Positions 8,861 to 17,620 of a DNA stretch of 64,000 nt are shown here, one piece after another. Both the position numbers and the translations under genes were made by a program. The first letter of the stretch is position 1; each line of letters opens with the position of its first letter. The notes under the pieces are model-generated. The model worked only from the letters and a program-made list of their open reading frames with translations, did not search any database and had not been told where the DNA came from. The DNA is from Bacillus sp. NEB1478 (GTDB lineage Bacteria; Bacillota; Bacilli; Bacillales; Fictibacillaceae): contig NZ_CP134049.1 of assembly GCF_031582965.1 (NCBI RefSeq), positions 744,001-808,000 of the forward strand, read 5' to 3'.

Positions 8861-9835
8861 CTATTCATCGCTGATTAATGAATCTAAATGATAAATGCGA
8901 GATTTTGTTGAACCCGTATAAGGAAATTTTAGTGATTTAAGTAAGTGATAGGTTTTACTGCGGGATGTTAATTTTAAAAACTCTTTACATTCGTTGTTTG
9001 AAATTGTTGATGAAATTAATAGAGCATAGTCCGACAATGCTGCAATATGTTCCTTTTTTAAAGAAGTATTACAAATGGCGCACTTCCAATTGGTCCTAAT
9101 GTATTCCATCGTTTGCGTTTCACATATGGGGCATAGCACTCCATTTATTATTTGTTTTTGATCAATTCCATATTTTTTTATTAAGTTAGGATCATAGGGT
9201 TCATTGTATTTTTTTAATGTTCTTACCATTTTTTTGATCTCTTTGGGAGAGTAATTTTGTTTTGAATATTTATGATAATATTCGTTAATTTTCTCTGATA
9301 ATACAGGACTTTTTATGACCATTTCTAATGCATCATAATAATTTGGCGAACTTTCAATATGTGCTTTAGGGTGTGTGAACACTACTAGGGATTCGATGGG
9401 AATCGAGGGGAGTTTACTCATTTCCATGATTTTAGAAAGGTGGAAAACTTGGCGCTTGACTTGTTGGATAGGGCAATCAAAAATGTCTTTTTTACCATCT
9501 ATAGTTCTTATTAGTTGTTTATAATCCCCATCAAAATAAAGGTGGCCGGAATAATTTTTTACTTCTAAAACTAGACAAAAATGTGGATTTAACAGAAGTG
9601 TATCTATTTGAAAAAAGTAATCCATATGAAAAATCCTGATATTAGGTAGGATAATAAATTCATGTTGAGGTAAATATCGATAAAAATAGTTTAGAGATGT
9701 TTCTCCCCTTATTCCAGATTGAAAAATACCTAATTGTTCTACGATTCGTGCTCTCTTTGGATGAGAGGGTAAAAGTCTCCGAGTTAGAGCTTCATATTTT
9801 TTAATATAGGTGGGAGAATTCGATTGTTTTTTTAT
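8861..9835 (-). CDS. NERD-domain protein with C-terminal zinc ribbon (apparent ATA start)
   Basis: The nuclease-related NERD domain carries IRGETS, then FFQIDTLLL and LVLEVKNYSG, the PD-(D/E)XK-like core. A zinc ribbon follows (CPICETQT, then WKCAICNTS). The first in-frame ATG (9625) would cut off the essential GE motif. Reading upstream, the frame stays open to a stop at 9848-9850 and adds a typical NERD N terminus. AGGAGG then lies 7 nt before an ATA codon at 9833-9835, where homologues have ATG, giving 324 residues. The gene therefore uses a rare ATA start or has lost its start codon. The role is unknown; a nucleic-acid function is inferred from the fold only. Confidence 0.7.
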   Translation of the reverse strand: MKKQSNSPTYIKKYEALTRRLLPSHPKRARIVEQLGIFQSGIRGETSLNYFYRYLPQHEFIILPNIRIFHMDYFFQIDTLLLNPHFCLVLEVKNYSGHLYFDGDYKQLIRTIDGKKDIFDCPIQQVKRQVFHLSKIMEMSKLPSIPIESLVVFTHPKAHIESSPNYYDALEMVIKSPVLSEKINEYYHKYSKQNYSPKEIKKMVRTLKKYNEPYDPNLIKKYGIDQKQIINGVLCPICETQTMEYIRTNWKCAICNTSLKKEHIAALSDYALLISSTISNNECKEFLKLTSRSKTYHLLKSLKFPYTGSTKSRIYHLDSLISDE

Positions 9836-10282
9836 GAAAAAACCTCCTTATTGTTTATTTCTTTATTTTGAACACCTTTTAAACAAACTTCAAAAGACGA
9901 AATTAGAAAAGCAACTCCAAATGAGGTGTTAATTCCACAAAAATGTACTGGATACTCAGAGAAATTATATCTATAGACACAAAAAATTTGAGTAATCTCA
10001 CACTTCTTTCTCAAATAACCACGAACCGACATCGATAGACAAATTTCGACCCGTGGCACCTAACCCTACATCCATTCAAACGATCGAACTGCCGCCAGTT
10101 CGTCCAATTAAACCATTCAAACGATCGAACTGCCCGCCAGTTCGCACCTATTCTCATCCACACTGCCCCTTCACTCCATCACCGCGGCACTAGGCTCTCG
10201 TTTACAAGGTTATACTATGCTTGTTATACTTTTTTCGTTTGAAAAAATATTCCTTATGAAAGTTTGAGGGTTACTTGCAGCT
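9836..10282. other. Intergenic region with short repeats
   Basis: There is no supported gene here. The open frame on the minus strand at 9832-10059 has no ribosome binding site and no recognisable composition. The stretch carries a block at 10009-10050 similar to 20139-20183 and a doubled palindrome at 10072-10144, both listed separately. Confidence 0.6.
10072..10144. repeat. Two direct copies of a 31/32-nt palindromic motif
   Basis: Copies at 10072-10102 and 10113-10144 begin CCATTCAAACGATCGAACTG and end in CCAGTTCG, so each contains the palindrome GAACTG...CAGTTC. They differ by one inserted C and repeat every 41 bp. Confidence 0.75.
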
Positions 10283-11155
10283 ATGATGATGGCAATCAGA
10301 AAAAGACGCGGGTTTTTACATCCGACAGTACAAATCGTTTTAGAGTATTTATATGTAATCATTGGTTCAGGCCTTGTGGCGCTGGCATTCTCCGTATTCC
10401 TGCTTCCAAATCAGATTGCGTCCGGCGGAGTTAGCGGGATCTCGACCATTTTATATGGACTTTTCCACTGGAAGCCTTCCTACGTGCAGTGGAGCCTTAA
10501 CATACCTCTCTTTTTTGCAGGACTATTTTTCCTCGGAAGACAGTTCGGTGCAAAAACACTTGTGGGGACGCTCGTCATCCCACTTTTTGTTCTCATATTT
10601 GAACCATGGGGTGCTGCCACACAAGACCCGCTTTTAGGTGCTATCTTTGGCGGTCTTGGAGTAGGAACAGGTCTCGGGATCGTATTCCGTGGTAAAGCAT
10701 CGACTGGCGGAGTGGACCTTCTCGCGCAGATCGCTCATAAATATATTGGGATGTCACTTGGAACGATCATCATGTTCATTGACGGTACAATCGTACTGAC
10801 ATCAGCACTTATTTTTGGAATTGAACAAGCACTTTACGCACTAATCGCTATGTTTATTACGGCCAAAACGATCGATGTCGTTCAGATCGGTCTTGGAACA
10901 TCGAAAATGGCGCTGATCATATCTGACCATGAGGACGAACTTCGTCAAGGGATTCTGACTCATATTTATCGCGGTGTGACGAAAATTAACGCGTTTGGGG
11001 GCTATACACAAGACGAGCGTCCGATGTTGATGGTTGTCGTGGCGCAATATGAAGTTACAAAACTTAAACAATATGTAGAAAGTATTGATCCTTCCGCATT
11101 CGTAATCGTTGTGAACGCGAATGAAGTATTAGGAGAGGGTTTCAAACGTAGTTAG
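10283..11155 (+). CDS. yvjA: YitT-family membrane protein (YvjA-like)
   Basis: A 290-residue protein with about five to six N-terminal membrane helices (YitT_membrane domain, motif LLPNQIASGGVSGIST) and a C-terminal soluble DUF2179 domain ending GYTQDERPMLMVVVAQYE. Its place just after prfB and before ftsE matches yvjA of B. subtilis. The function of the family is unknown. ATGs at 10283 and 10286 are adjacent alternatives with a weak upstream GAGGGTTAC. It is monocistronic with its own terminator. The cccB gene that follows in B. subtilis is missing here. Confidence 0.85.
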   Translation: MMMAIRKRRGFLHPTVQIVLEYLYVIIGSGLVALAFSVFLLPNQIASGGVSGISTILYGLFHWKPSYVQWSLNIPLFFAGLFFLGRQFGAKTLVGTLVIPLFVLIFEPWGAATQDPLLGAIFGGLGVGTGLGIVFRGKASTGGVDLLAQIAHKYIGMSLGTIIMFIDGTIVLTSALIFGIEQALYALIAMFITAKTIDVVQIGLGTSKMALIISDHEDELRQGILTHIYRGVTKINAFGGYTQDERPMLMVVVAQYEVTKLKQYVESIDPSAFVIVVNANEVLGEGFKRS

Positions 11156-11179
11156 CTTCTACACCAAAAGAACAATAGG

Positions 11180-11215
11180 AACCAGTCGCACATTAAAAGT
11201 TGACTGGTTTTTTTA
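11180..11215 (+). terminator. Terminator of the YvjA-like gene
   Basis: AACCAGTC pairs with GACTGGTT across a 14-nt loop and is followed by seven T residues. Confidence 0.85.
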
Positions 11216-11219
11216 ATTT

Positions 11220-11632
11220 GTTATAGTACTTATTGCCTGCGAATGATGTATACAGTCTATTTTCAGCTGACTTTTCCGGTAAAAACAACCTTATATACAG
11301 TAAAAAGATCTTAATTTCACATTCAATGGTCGCCTTTTCATGAGTAATGTCGAAAACTTTACCTGCAGGTTTTTTCTGATAATGCAGGATTAGAGCGAAT
11401 TTTGTCGTAAATTTTCAAGTACATCCACAATAAAACATGACCATGGTCCCTTGTTCTAAGAATATGAAACATAACTGTAATAAAATTGTCAGTACGAGAT
11501 GTTATAATAGGTATTGCGGTTAAATTTTGACAATAATCGAGCTTATGTCGAATAATCATTAATTTAAAAAATAAATTGTACTTGTTGATTGATAAGGGAA
11601 ATATTTATGGGGTAGTAAGGAAGTGATTTTGC
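11220..11632 (+). promoter_or_regulatory. Long upstream region of ftsEX
   Basis: No gene is present. TGNTATAAT at 11500-11508 is a candidate extended -10 promoter. Two exact TGTCGAA heptamers (11348-11354 and 11546-11552) match the core Spo0A box of Bacillus. The spacing of these sites to a start of transcription is not known. Confidence 0.4.
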
Positions 11633-12319
11633 TTGATAGAAATGATTGATGTGTGGAAAACGTATCCGAACGGTGTAATGGCACTTAACGGTATCGATGT
11701 CCATATCGAAAAAGGTGAATTTGTTTATGTGGTAGGACCCAGTGGAGCAGGGAAGTCCACTTTTATCAAATGTATGTTCCGTGAAGAAAAGCCAACTCAA
11801 GGATCCATTATTATTAATGGGACAAACCTTACAAAAATAAAAGAAAGACAGATTCCAAAAGTAAGAAGAAAGATTGGTGTTGTGTTCCAGGACTTTAAGC
11901 TTTTACCGCGATTGACGGTATTTGAAAACGTAGCGTTTGCGCTTGAAGTTATTGAAGAATCACCAAAAGTAATCCGCGAGCGGGTTATGGAAGTTCTTGA
12001 CCTCGTAAGTTTGAAAAATAAAGCCCGAATGTTTCCGGACGAACTATCTGGAGGAGAACAGCAGCGTGTTTCGATTGCTCGTTCCATCGTAAATCACCCG
12101 CCGGTTATTATTGCGGATGAGCCGACAGGAAACCTGGATCCAGAAACAGCGTGGGAAATCATGGACATTTTCAAAGAAATTAATGACCGTGGAACGACTG
12201 TTGTTATGGCAACCCACAATAAAGAAATCGTTAATACAATCACAAAGCGCGTAATTGCCATCGAAGGCGGCCGAATTGTACGTGATGAGGCGAAGGGGGA
12301 TTACGGCTATGAAGTTTAG
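11633..12319 (+). CDS. ftsE: Cell-division ABC transporter ATP-binding protein FtsE
   Basis: This encodes 228 residues. FtsE powers FtsX to activate peptidoglycan hydrolases during growth or division. It has Walker A GPSGAGKST (residues 35-43), Q-loop FQDFKLLP, signature LSGGEQQR, Walker B VIIADEPTGN and the H-loop in ATHN. Translation starts at TTG 11633 behind AAGGAAGTG, which gives the conserved N terminus MIEM; the ATG three codons later is the alternative. The last 11 bp overlap ftsX, indicating translational coupling. Confidence 0.95.
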   Translation: MIEMIDVWKTYPNGVMALNGIDVHIEKGEFVYVVGPSGAGKSTFIKCMFREEKPTQGSIIINGTNLTKIKERQIPKVRRKIGVVFQDFKLLPRLTVFENVAFALEVIEESPKVIRERVMEVLDLVSLKNKARMFPDELSGGEQQRVSIARSIVNHPPVIIADEPTGNLDPETAWEIMDIFKEINDRGTTVVMATHNKEIVNTITKRVIAIEGGRIVRDEAKGDYGYEV

Positions 12320-13202
12320 AACATTGAAGCGTCATTTTGTAGAAGCATTTAAAAGTATGGGACGAAACGGCTGGATGTCTTTCGCTTCCATTAGTGCCGT
12401 AACGGTTACTTTGCTTTTAGTCAGTGTATTTCTGGCGATTTTATTGAACATTAATTACATTGCAACTCAAATAGAAGATGATGTACAAATTCGTGCTTAC
12501 ATTGAACGAACAGAAAAACCTGAAAACTATACAGCTTACAAAAAACAGCTTGAACAAATTGATAAAGTAAAAACAGTAGAATTCCAGTCAAAAGAACAAG
12601 GATTGGATGAATTGATTAAGAGTCTAGGAGACGAAGGAAAAGTATTCTCTTCATTAAAGAAAGAAAATCCTTTGCGTGATGCTTATATCATCCAGACTGA
12701 CAAACCTCAAGATACAGCAGAGGTTGCAAAAGAAGTTGATAAAATGAAGTTTGTAAACAAGGTAGAGTATGGACAAGGAACAGTCGAAAAACTGTTTAAA
12801 GTTACAGATACAGCTCGTAATGTTGGTATTTTCCTTGTGCTAGGACTCGTGTTCACTGCGATGTTCCTAATCTCTAACACGATCAAGCTTACGATTGTAT
12901 CTCGCCGCCGTGAGATTGAGATTATGAAGCTCGTTGGTGCAACCAATGGATTTATCCGCTGGCCGTTCTTTATTGAAGGATTTGCATTAGGTGTATGTGG
13001 TGCCCTCCTTCCTATTATTGTAATCGCAGTAGGATATCATGCTATTTTTGATATAGTCAATCAGAAGTTAGGGACTGTGTTTATCGAGCTATTGCCAGTC
13101 ACACCTCTTATTCCGCAGTTGTCCATTTTGATGCTGCTAGTAGGTGGAGTGATCGGTGTTTGGGGAAGCTTAACATCTGTCCGTAAGTTCTTGAAAATAT
13201 AG
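12309..13202 (+). CDS. ftsX: Cell-division ABC transporter permease FtsX
   Basis: This encodes 297 residues with the FtsX layout: a cytoplasmic N-terminal stretch (FVEAFKSMGRNGWMSFASI), a first membrane helix near 25-45, a large extracellular loop of about 120 residues, then three membrane helices. The loop contacts a cell-wall hydrolase. ATG 12309 lies within the ftsE end; the open frame runs further upstream but inside ftsE. The next gene encodes a secreted coiled-coil M23 protein, a likely partner. Confidence 0.95.
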   Translation: MKFRTLKRHFVEAFKSMGRNGWMSFASISAVTVTLLLVSVFLAILLNINYIATQIEDDVQIRAYIERTEKPENYTAYKKQLEQIDKVKTVEFQSKEQGLDELIKSLGDEGKVFSSLKKENPLRDAYIIQTDKPQDTAEVAKEVDKMKFVNKVEYGQGTVEKLFKVTDTARNVGIFLVLGLVFTAMFLISNTIKLTIVSRRREIEIMKLVGATNGFIRWPFFIEGFALGVCGALLPIIVIAVGYHAIFDIVNQKLGTVFIELLPVTPLIPQLSILMLLVGGVIGVWGSLTSVRKFLKI

Positions 13203-13256
13203 CAACTGGCAAAGTAAAGATTCACAAATTAATAGGGGTTAAGGGGAGGAAAAGGA

Positions 13257-14462
13257 ATGAAACGCAAGGTGTTTGGTACAGTGTTATCTTTAAGTATGGC
13301 ACTGAGCGCTTTTTCTGTGTATCACTCTGAATCCGTGGTTCACGCGGAATCTTTATCCAGCATCAAGAAAAAACAACAAGAAAATGCGAAAAAAGCTGAC
13401 AGTACAAAATCGCAGTTAGACGCAAACAAGAGTGATCAAGCATCAGTAGAAGCTGAAATTGCAAGAATCGATAAATTGTCATCTGAAACAGATGCGAAAA
13501 TCAATCAAAAACAAAAAGACATTTCAGATACACAAGCCGAGATCAAACAGCTCCGAGTTGAAATCACAGCTGTTGAAAAACGTATAGCAGAACGTGATAA
13601 ACTTTTAAAAGAACGTGTAAATTCTATGTATGAATCTGGCGGAGCAGTATCTTACTTAGAAGTTGTTCTAGGTTCCAAAGATTTTGGCGATTTCCTGGAT
13701 CGTGTATTAGCATTGAATCTAATCGCTGAACAAGATCGTGAATTACTAGAAGAGCAAAAGAAAGATAAAGAGCTTCTTGATTCTAAAATGGCCGAAGTTG
13801 AGAAGAAACTAAACGGTCTACAAGATGCAATGCAAGATTTGCAAAAGCTTCAGCAGCAGTTAAAAGCACAAATGGCTGAAAAAGACCGACTAATGGAATC
13901 TCTTCAAGAAGAGCAAGGTCACATTGAAGCAGAAATGCACAAGATTGAAAACGAAGGCGAATTGCTAAAATCTCAAGAAGAAGCCTTCAAGAAAGAGCAA
14001 GAACGAGCTAGACAGCGTGAAGCTGCACAGCGTTCGAGTGGTGGAGCATCAACTTCAGTGCCTGTGGGCAACGGAATGATCGTTAAGCCGGCAGCAGGTA
14101 TGATCACTTCTCCATTTGGTCAAAGACCTGGAGAATTCCATGAAGGTATTGATATCGCTCAAGCTGGAACGGTTCCTGTTCACGCAGCAGCAGATGGAAC
14201 AGTTATTCGTTCATACTACTCTTCATCTTACGGAAATTGCGTATTCATTTCGCATTCCATCAATGGCCAGCAGTGGACGACTGTATATGCTCACATGACA
14301 GGCCGCAACGTTTCTAACGGTCAATCTGTTACTAAAGGAACAGTACTTGGAAACATGGGTAATACCGGACGCTCTCATGGTCAGCATCTGCATTTTGAGC
14401 TTCATAAAGGACCATGGAATCAAGCGAAATCTAATGCTGTAAATCCTGCAGCTTACTGGTAA
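13257..14462 (+). CDS. Secreted coiled-coil murein hydrolase (EnvC-like, M23 family)
   Basis: A 401-residue protein with a signal peptide (MKRKVFGTVLSLSMALSAFS), a long coiled coil from about 35 to 260 rich in Lys, Glu and Gln, and a C-terminal LytM/M23 peptidase domain. The zinc motifs HEGID (near 295-299) and HLHF (near 377-380) are intact, so it should be active, unlike E. coli EnvC. The coiled coil plus position directly after ftsEX suggests it is the hydrolase controlled by FtsEX, a role filled by CwlO in B. subtilis. GGGGAGGAAAAGG precedes the ATG. Confidence 0.88.
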   Translation: MKRKVFGTVLSLSMALSAFSVYHSESVVHAESLSSIKKKQQENAKKADSTKSQLDANKSDQASVEAEIARIDKLSSETDAKINQKQKDISDTQAEIKQLRVEITAVEKRIAERDKLLKERVNSMYESGGAVSYLEVVLGSKDFGDFLDRVLALNLIAEQDRELLEEQKKDKELLDSKMAEVEKKLNGLQDAMQDLQKLQQQLKAQMAEKDRLMESLQEEQGHIEAEMHKIENEGELLKSQEEAFKKEQERARQREAAQRSSGGASTSVPVGNGMIVKPAAGMITSPFGQRPGEFHEGIDIAQAGTVPVHAAADGTVIRSYYSSSYGNCVFISHSINGQQWTTVYAHMTGRNVSNGQSVTKGTVLGNMGNTGRSHGQHLHFELHKGPWNQAKSNAVNPAAYW

Positions 14463-14542
14463 AATAAACTCATAAAGTAAACAAGCAATTCATATAGTTA
14501 AGTAGGAGACAGGCTATTCTTTGTCGAATCTCTTACAATGGT

Positions 14543-14576
14543 AGGCATCGCACTTCGCAGGGTGTGATGCCTTTTC
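14543..14576 (+). terminator. Terminator between the M23 gene and ctpB
   Basis: AGGCATCGCAC pairs with GTGTGATGCCT around a short loop, followed by TTTCC. The T tract is short, so read-through is possible. Confidence 0.7.
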
Positions 14577-14598
14577 CTGCAAAAATGAGGTGAGCAGA

Positions 14599-16056
14599 AT
14601 GAACGTGAATAAGAAGATGTTGGCCCTGCTGATTGTGGTATCTATGCTTGTTGGTGCTGGAGGCATGTATGGCTATTCTGCCTTTTTTGGAAAAGACTCC
14701 AGTTATGTACAGAATACCGGTGTGAGTGACCTGCCTAAAACAAAAACGAAGTTAGACAGCAATGAAGAATTTTCAAAGCTTCAAAAGACGTATGAGATTA
14801 TTTCCTCTCGTTACGTTGAAGATGTCGATCGTGAAAAATTGCTAGAAGGCGCTATCCAAGGGATGGTCAAAACGCTAAAAGATCCATATTCCGTTTATAT
14901 GGATGAGGATACGGCTACGCAATTTACACAATCGCTCGATTCTTCATTTGAAGGAATTGGTGCTGAAGTGAGCATGGTTGATGGAAAAGTGACGATTGTC
15001 GCCCCGTTTAAAGATTCACCTGCCGAAAAAGCCGGATTGAAACCGAACGACCAGATTATTACGATTGACGGTAAAAGTGTAGAAGGTTTAGATCTTTACA
15101 AGGCTGTTCTGAAGATTCGCGGTGAAAAAGGTTCCATCGTTAAATTGGGTGTGAAACGCACCGGTGTGAATAATTTAATGGATGTTCAAGTGAAACGTGA
15201 TGAAATTCCGATCGAAACCGTTTATGCGGATACACACAAAGTAAATGGCAAGAAAATTGGAGTATTGGAAATTACATCATTCTCTGAAAAAACAGGAACG
15301 GATTTCAAAAAGCACTTAACCGAGCTTGAAAAAGAAGGCATTGATGGGCTGGTGATCGATGTTCGCGGAAATCCTGGAGGATATTTAGAGGCAGTCGATA
15401 GCATTCTCCGTCAGATCATTCCGGAGAATAAGCCGTTTGTTCAAATAGAAGACCGCAAAGGAAACAAGCAGCGCTATGTTTCGACTTTAAAAGAAAAGAA
15501 AGATTACCCAATTGTCGGATTGATCGATAAAGGAAGTGCATCTGCTTCAGAAATCTTGGCAGGGGCACTTAAAGAGGCCGGTCAATATGATCTTGTTGGT
15601 GAAAAATCTTTCGGTAAAGGTACGGTTCAGCAATCCATCGACCTTGGAGACGGCAGCAACATTAAACTAACATTGTTTAAGTGGCTTACTCCAGATGGGA
15701 ACTGGATTCATAAGAAAGGGATCAAACCGACGTATGAAGTAAAACAGCCTGATTACTTCTATACGAATCCGATCTCCATCAAAAAACCGCTTGTGTTTGA
15801 TATGAACAACGAACAGGTTAAAAATGCACAGATTATGCTGAACGGACTTGGTTTTCAAACGGGCCGTGAAGATGGCTACTATGATGATAAAACACAAGCC
15901 GCTGTGACAGCTTTCCAGCGAGCGAACAGCTTGCCGGCAACAGGGAAAGTCGATGAAAAAACTGCAGGCAAAATGGAAGCGAAAGTAATCGATTCCATTC
16001 GAAACGACAAAAACGATGCTCAGCTTCAAACAGCTATGGAATTGCTTGCAAAATAA
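14599..16056 (+). CDS. ctpB: Carboxy-terminal processing protease CtpB (S41)
   Basis: This encodes 485 residues: an N-terminal signal anchor (ALLIVVSMLVGAGGMYGYSAF), a PDZ domain at about 90-175, the S41 protease core with catalytic Ser in KGSASASE (near 313) and Lys in GEKSFGKGTVQ (near 339), and a C-terminal peptidoglycan-binding domain (NAQIMLNGLGF onwards). In B. subtilis CtpB cleaves SpoIVFA in the sigma-K checkpoint. GAGGTG lies 6 nt before ATG 14599, so that is preferred to the GTG at 14590. A TGTCGAA box lies at 14522. Confidence 0.92.
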   Translation: MNVNKKMLALLIVVSMLVGAGGMYGYSAFFGKDSSYVQNTGVSDLPKTKTKLDSNEEFSKLQKTYEIISSRYVEDVDREKLLEGAIQGMVKTLKDPYSVYMDEDTATQFTQSLDSSFEGIGAEVSMVDGKVTIVAPFKDSPAEKAGLKPNDQIITIDGKSVEGLDLYKAVLKIRGEKGSIVKLGVKRTGVNNLMDVQVKRDEIPIETVYADTHKVNGKKIGVLEITSFSEKTGTDFKKHLTELEKEGIDGLVIDVRGNPGGYLEAVDSILRQIIPENKPFVQIEDRKGNKQRYVSTLKEKKDYPIVGLIDKGSASASEILAGALKEAGQYDLVGEKSFGKGTVQQSIDLGDGSNIKLTLFKWLTPDGNWIHKKGIKPTYEVKQPDYFYTNPISIKKPLVFDMNNEQVKNAQIMLNGLGFQTGREDGYYDDKTQAAVTAFQRANSLPATGKVDEKTAGKMEAKVIDSIRNDKNDAQLQTAMELLAK

Positions 16057-16153
16057 GGGATTATAGAAGGAAAAAGCAACTGTAACACGAATACTATCCG
16101 TAGAGGAAACATTCTCTGCGGATTTCTTTTGTCTTAAAAAAGGGGTATGAAAA

Positions 16154-16330
16154 TTGAAATTGAATACTGGAGATATTATTTATCAGCTTATCGCTTTTAT
16201 GATGCTATTTGCTATTATTAGCGGTATTGTTATGCTTATCAACCGAGCGTTTAAGACGAACAGTCGGCTTAAAAGTATTGAAGAAAAAGTCGATCAGATT
16301 ACAGACGAAAAAAGGAGAGAACGCCCATGA
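16154..16330 (+). CDS. Small single-span membrane protein (DUF4083-like)
   Basis: A 58-residue protein starting at TTG 16154, 8 nt after AAGGGG. One membrane helix (IIYQLIAFMMLFAIISGIVML) spans about residues 8-28, and a charged helix SRLKSIEEKVDQITDEKRRE follows. The TGA overlaps the ATG of the next gene (ATGA), so it is coupled to minJ. In B. subtilis the gene between ctpB and minJ is swrB, also a single-span protein with a helical tail but much longer. A link to SwrB is only positional. Confidence 0.75.
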   Translation: MKLNTGDIIYQLIAFMMLFAIISGIVMLINRAFKTNSRLKSIEEKVDQITDEKRRERP

Positions 16331-17526
16331 CAGACACCTTTGTAAATGAACTGCTTCAAGGCATGGGATTGCTTTTTTTGCACCCTTTATTTTATGGATT
16401 CTTACTTATCGCATTTTTGATCGGATTTAAACGGGTGAAGCGGGAAAGAAAAGAATTTAAGGTGAAAGTCCACCCGGTCATTGATAATCTTATATTATCT
16501 GTTTTTCCTGGTATCTTAATAGGCCTTATTGGTTCTATTATATTTGTAACTGCAGGAGTAACCTTGCCAATCGGGATGATTGCTTTAATCGGAATCATTT
16601 ATGTCGTGCTTGGGCTCACATTTAAAACACGATTTATGGCACCTGCTTATGCAGTCAGTTTAGCAGCGATTATCGGATTATTACTCCCTCGTTTTAATAC
16701 GGGTGTGAACTTTTTAGACCAATGGTTCAAAGATATTGAAAAAACACCGCTAGATTCATTGGCTGTCATTCTAGGAGTCCTATTGATTCAGGAAGGGATT
16801 CTTATCATATGGAAAGGCTCGGAACGAACATCGCCGCGTTTGTTTAAAGGAAAAAGGGGACATTATGTGGGTGGACATGAAGCAACACGATTCTGGATTA
16901 CTCCTCAGTTCCTCGTACTGCCGGCAGGTTCAATCCCCGTTATGGATTGGTGGCCGCTGTTCCCAATGGGAGCGATCGGATTCTCGTTCTTTTTAGTACC
17001 TTTTGCAATTGGCTATCGCCAGCTCGTTACCCACACTTTGCCGGCTGAAGCGATCAAGCATCTAGGTAAACAAGTGTTATTGCTTGGTGTGATCGTTCTG
17101 GCAATCGCAACAGCAGGTCACTTTTTTGAATTGCCTTTGCTGCTTGCTATTTCGATAGCTGCTGGAATTGCCGGCCGGGAACTGATCACACTCGTCACAA
17201 GCCAGCGAGATGATACAAGGCCATCGTATTTTGTACAGCGCGATCAAGGCCTGATTATCCTTGGGGTCGTCCCAGGAACACCGGCTGCTAAGATGGGACT
17301 GAAAATAGGAGAAGTTATCGTAAAAGCGAATGGTGTAACGCTGACACACGAAACAAGCCTCTACCGTGCTCTTCAAGTGAATGCAGCCTATTGCAAACTG
17401 GAAGTGCTCAACTTAAATGGTGAGGTTCGATTCGTACAAGGATCACTTTATCAAAATGAGCATCACCAGCTGGGAGTTCTTTTGGTACAAGATGTAGTGG
17501 AAAAGAGTAAGGCTGTTGGGAACTGA
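16327..17526 (+). CDS. minJ: Polytopic PDZ protein MinJ
   Basis: This encodes 399 residues, close to MinJ of B. subtilis. Six to eight membrane helices fill the first 295 residues and a PDZ domain (GLIILGVVPGTPAAKMGLKIGEVIVKAN) the end. MinJ connects DivIVA at the poles and septum to MinD, placing the division inhibitor. The order ftsEX-(hydrolase)-ctpB-small ORF-minJ agrees with the B. subtilis neighbourhood, which is the main reason for the name. GGAGAG precedes the ATG and the start overlaps the preceding stop. Confidence 0.85.
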   Translation: MTDTFVNELLQGMGLLFLHPLFYGFLLIAFLIGFKRVKRERKEFKVKVHPVIDNLILSVFPGILIGLIGSIIFVTAGVTLPIGMIALIGIIYVVLGLTFKTRFMAPAYAVSLAAIIGLLLPRFNTGVNFLDQWFKDIEKTPLDSLAVILGVLLIQEGILIIWKGSERTSPRLFKGKRGHYVGGHEATRFWITPQFLVLPAGSIPVMDWWPLFPMGAIGFSFFLVPFAIGYRQLVTHTLPAEAIKHLGKQVLLLGVIVLAIATAGHFFELPLLLAISIAAGIAGRELITLVTSQRDDTRPSYFVQRDQGLIILGVVPGTPAAKMGLKIGEVIVKANGVTLTHETSLYRALQVNAAYCKLEVLNLNGEVRFVQGSLYQNEHHQLGVLLVQDVVEKSKAVGN

Positions 17527-17568
17527 TTGTAGTTTTTCATAATTTAGCTGAATTACAAAATATTTATG

Positions 17569-17599
17569 AAAAGAGCCCACAAAAAGTGAGCTCTTTTTT
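17569..17599. terminator. Terminator, probably bidirectional
   Basis: AAGAGC(C)CAC and GTGAGCTCTT form the stem, with Ts on the right and As on the left. It separates minJ (+) from the MocR gene ending at 17621 (-). Confidence 0.75.
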
Positions 17600-17620
17600 A
17601 ATACTTATTTATAGAATCTC

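Noticed and set aside
9625..9625. ATG 9625 as start of the NERD protein
   Set aside because: It removes the conserved GE motif and lacks a ribosome binding site, while the upstream frame carries both.
9832..10059. 75-codon open frame on the minus strand
   Set aside because: It overlaps the NERD ribosome binding site, has no Shine-Dalgarno sequence and spans the short repeats; its composition is not protein-like.
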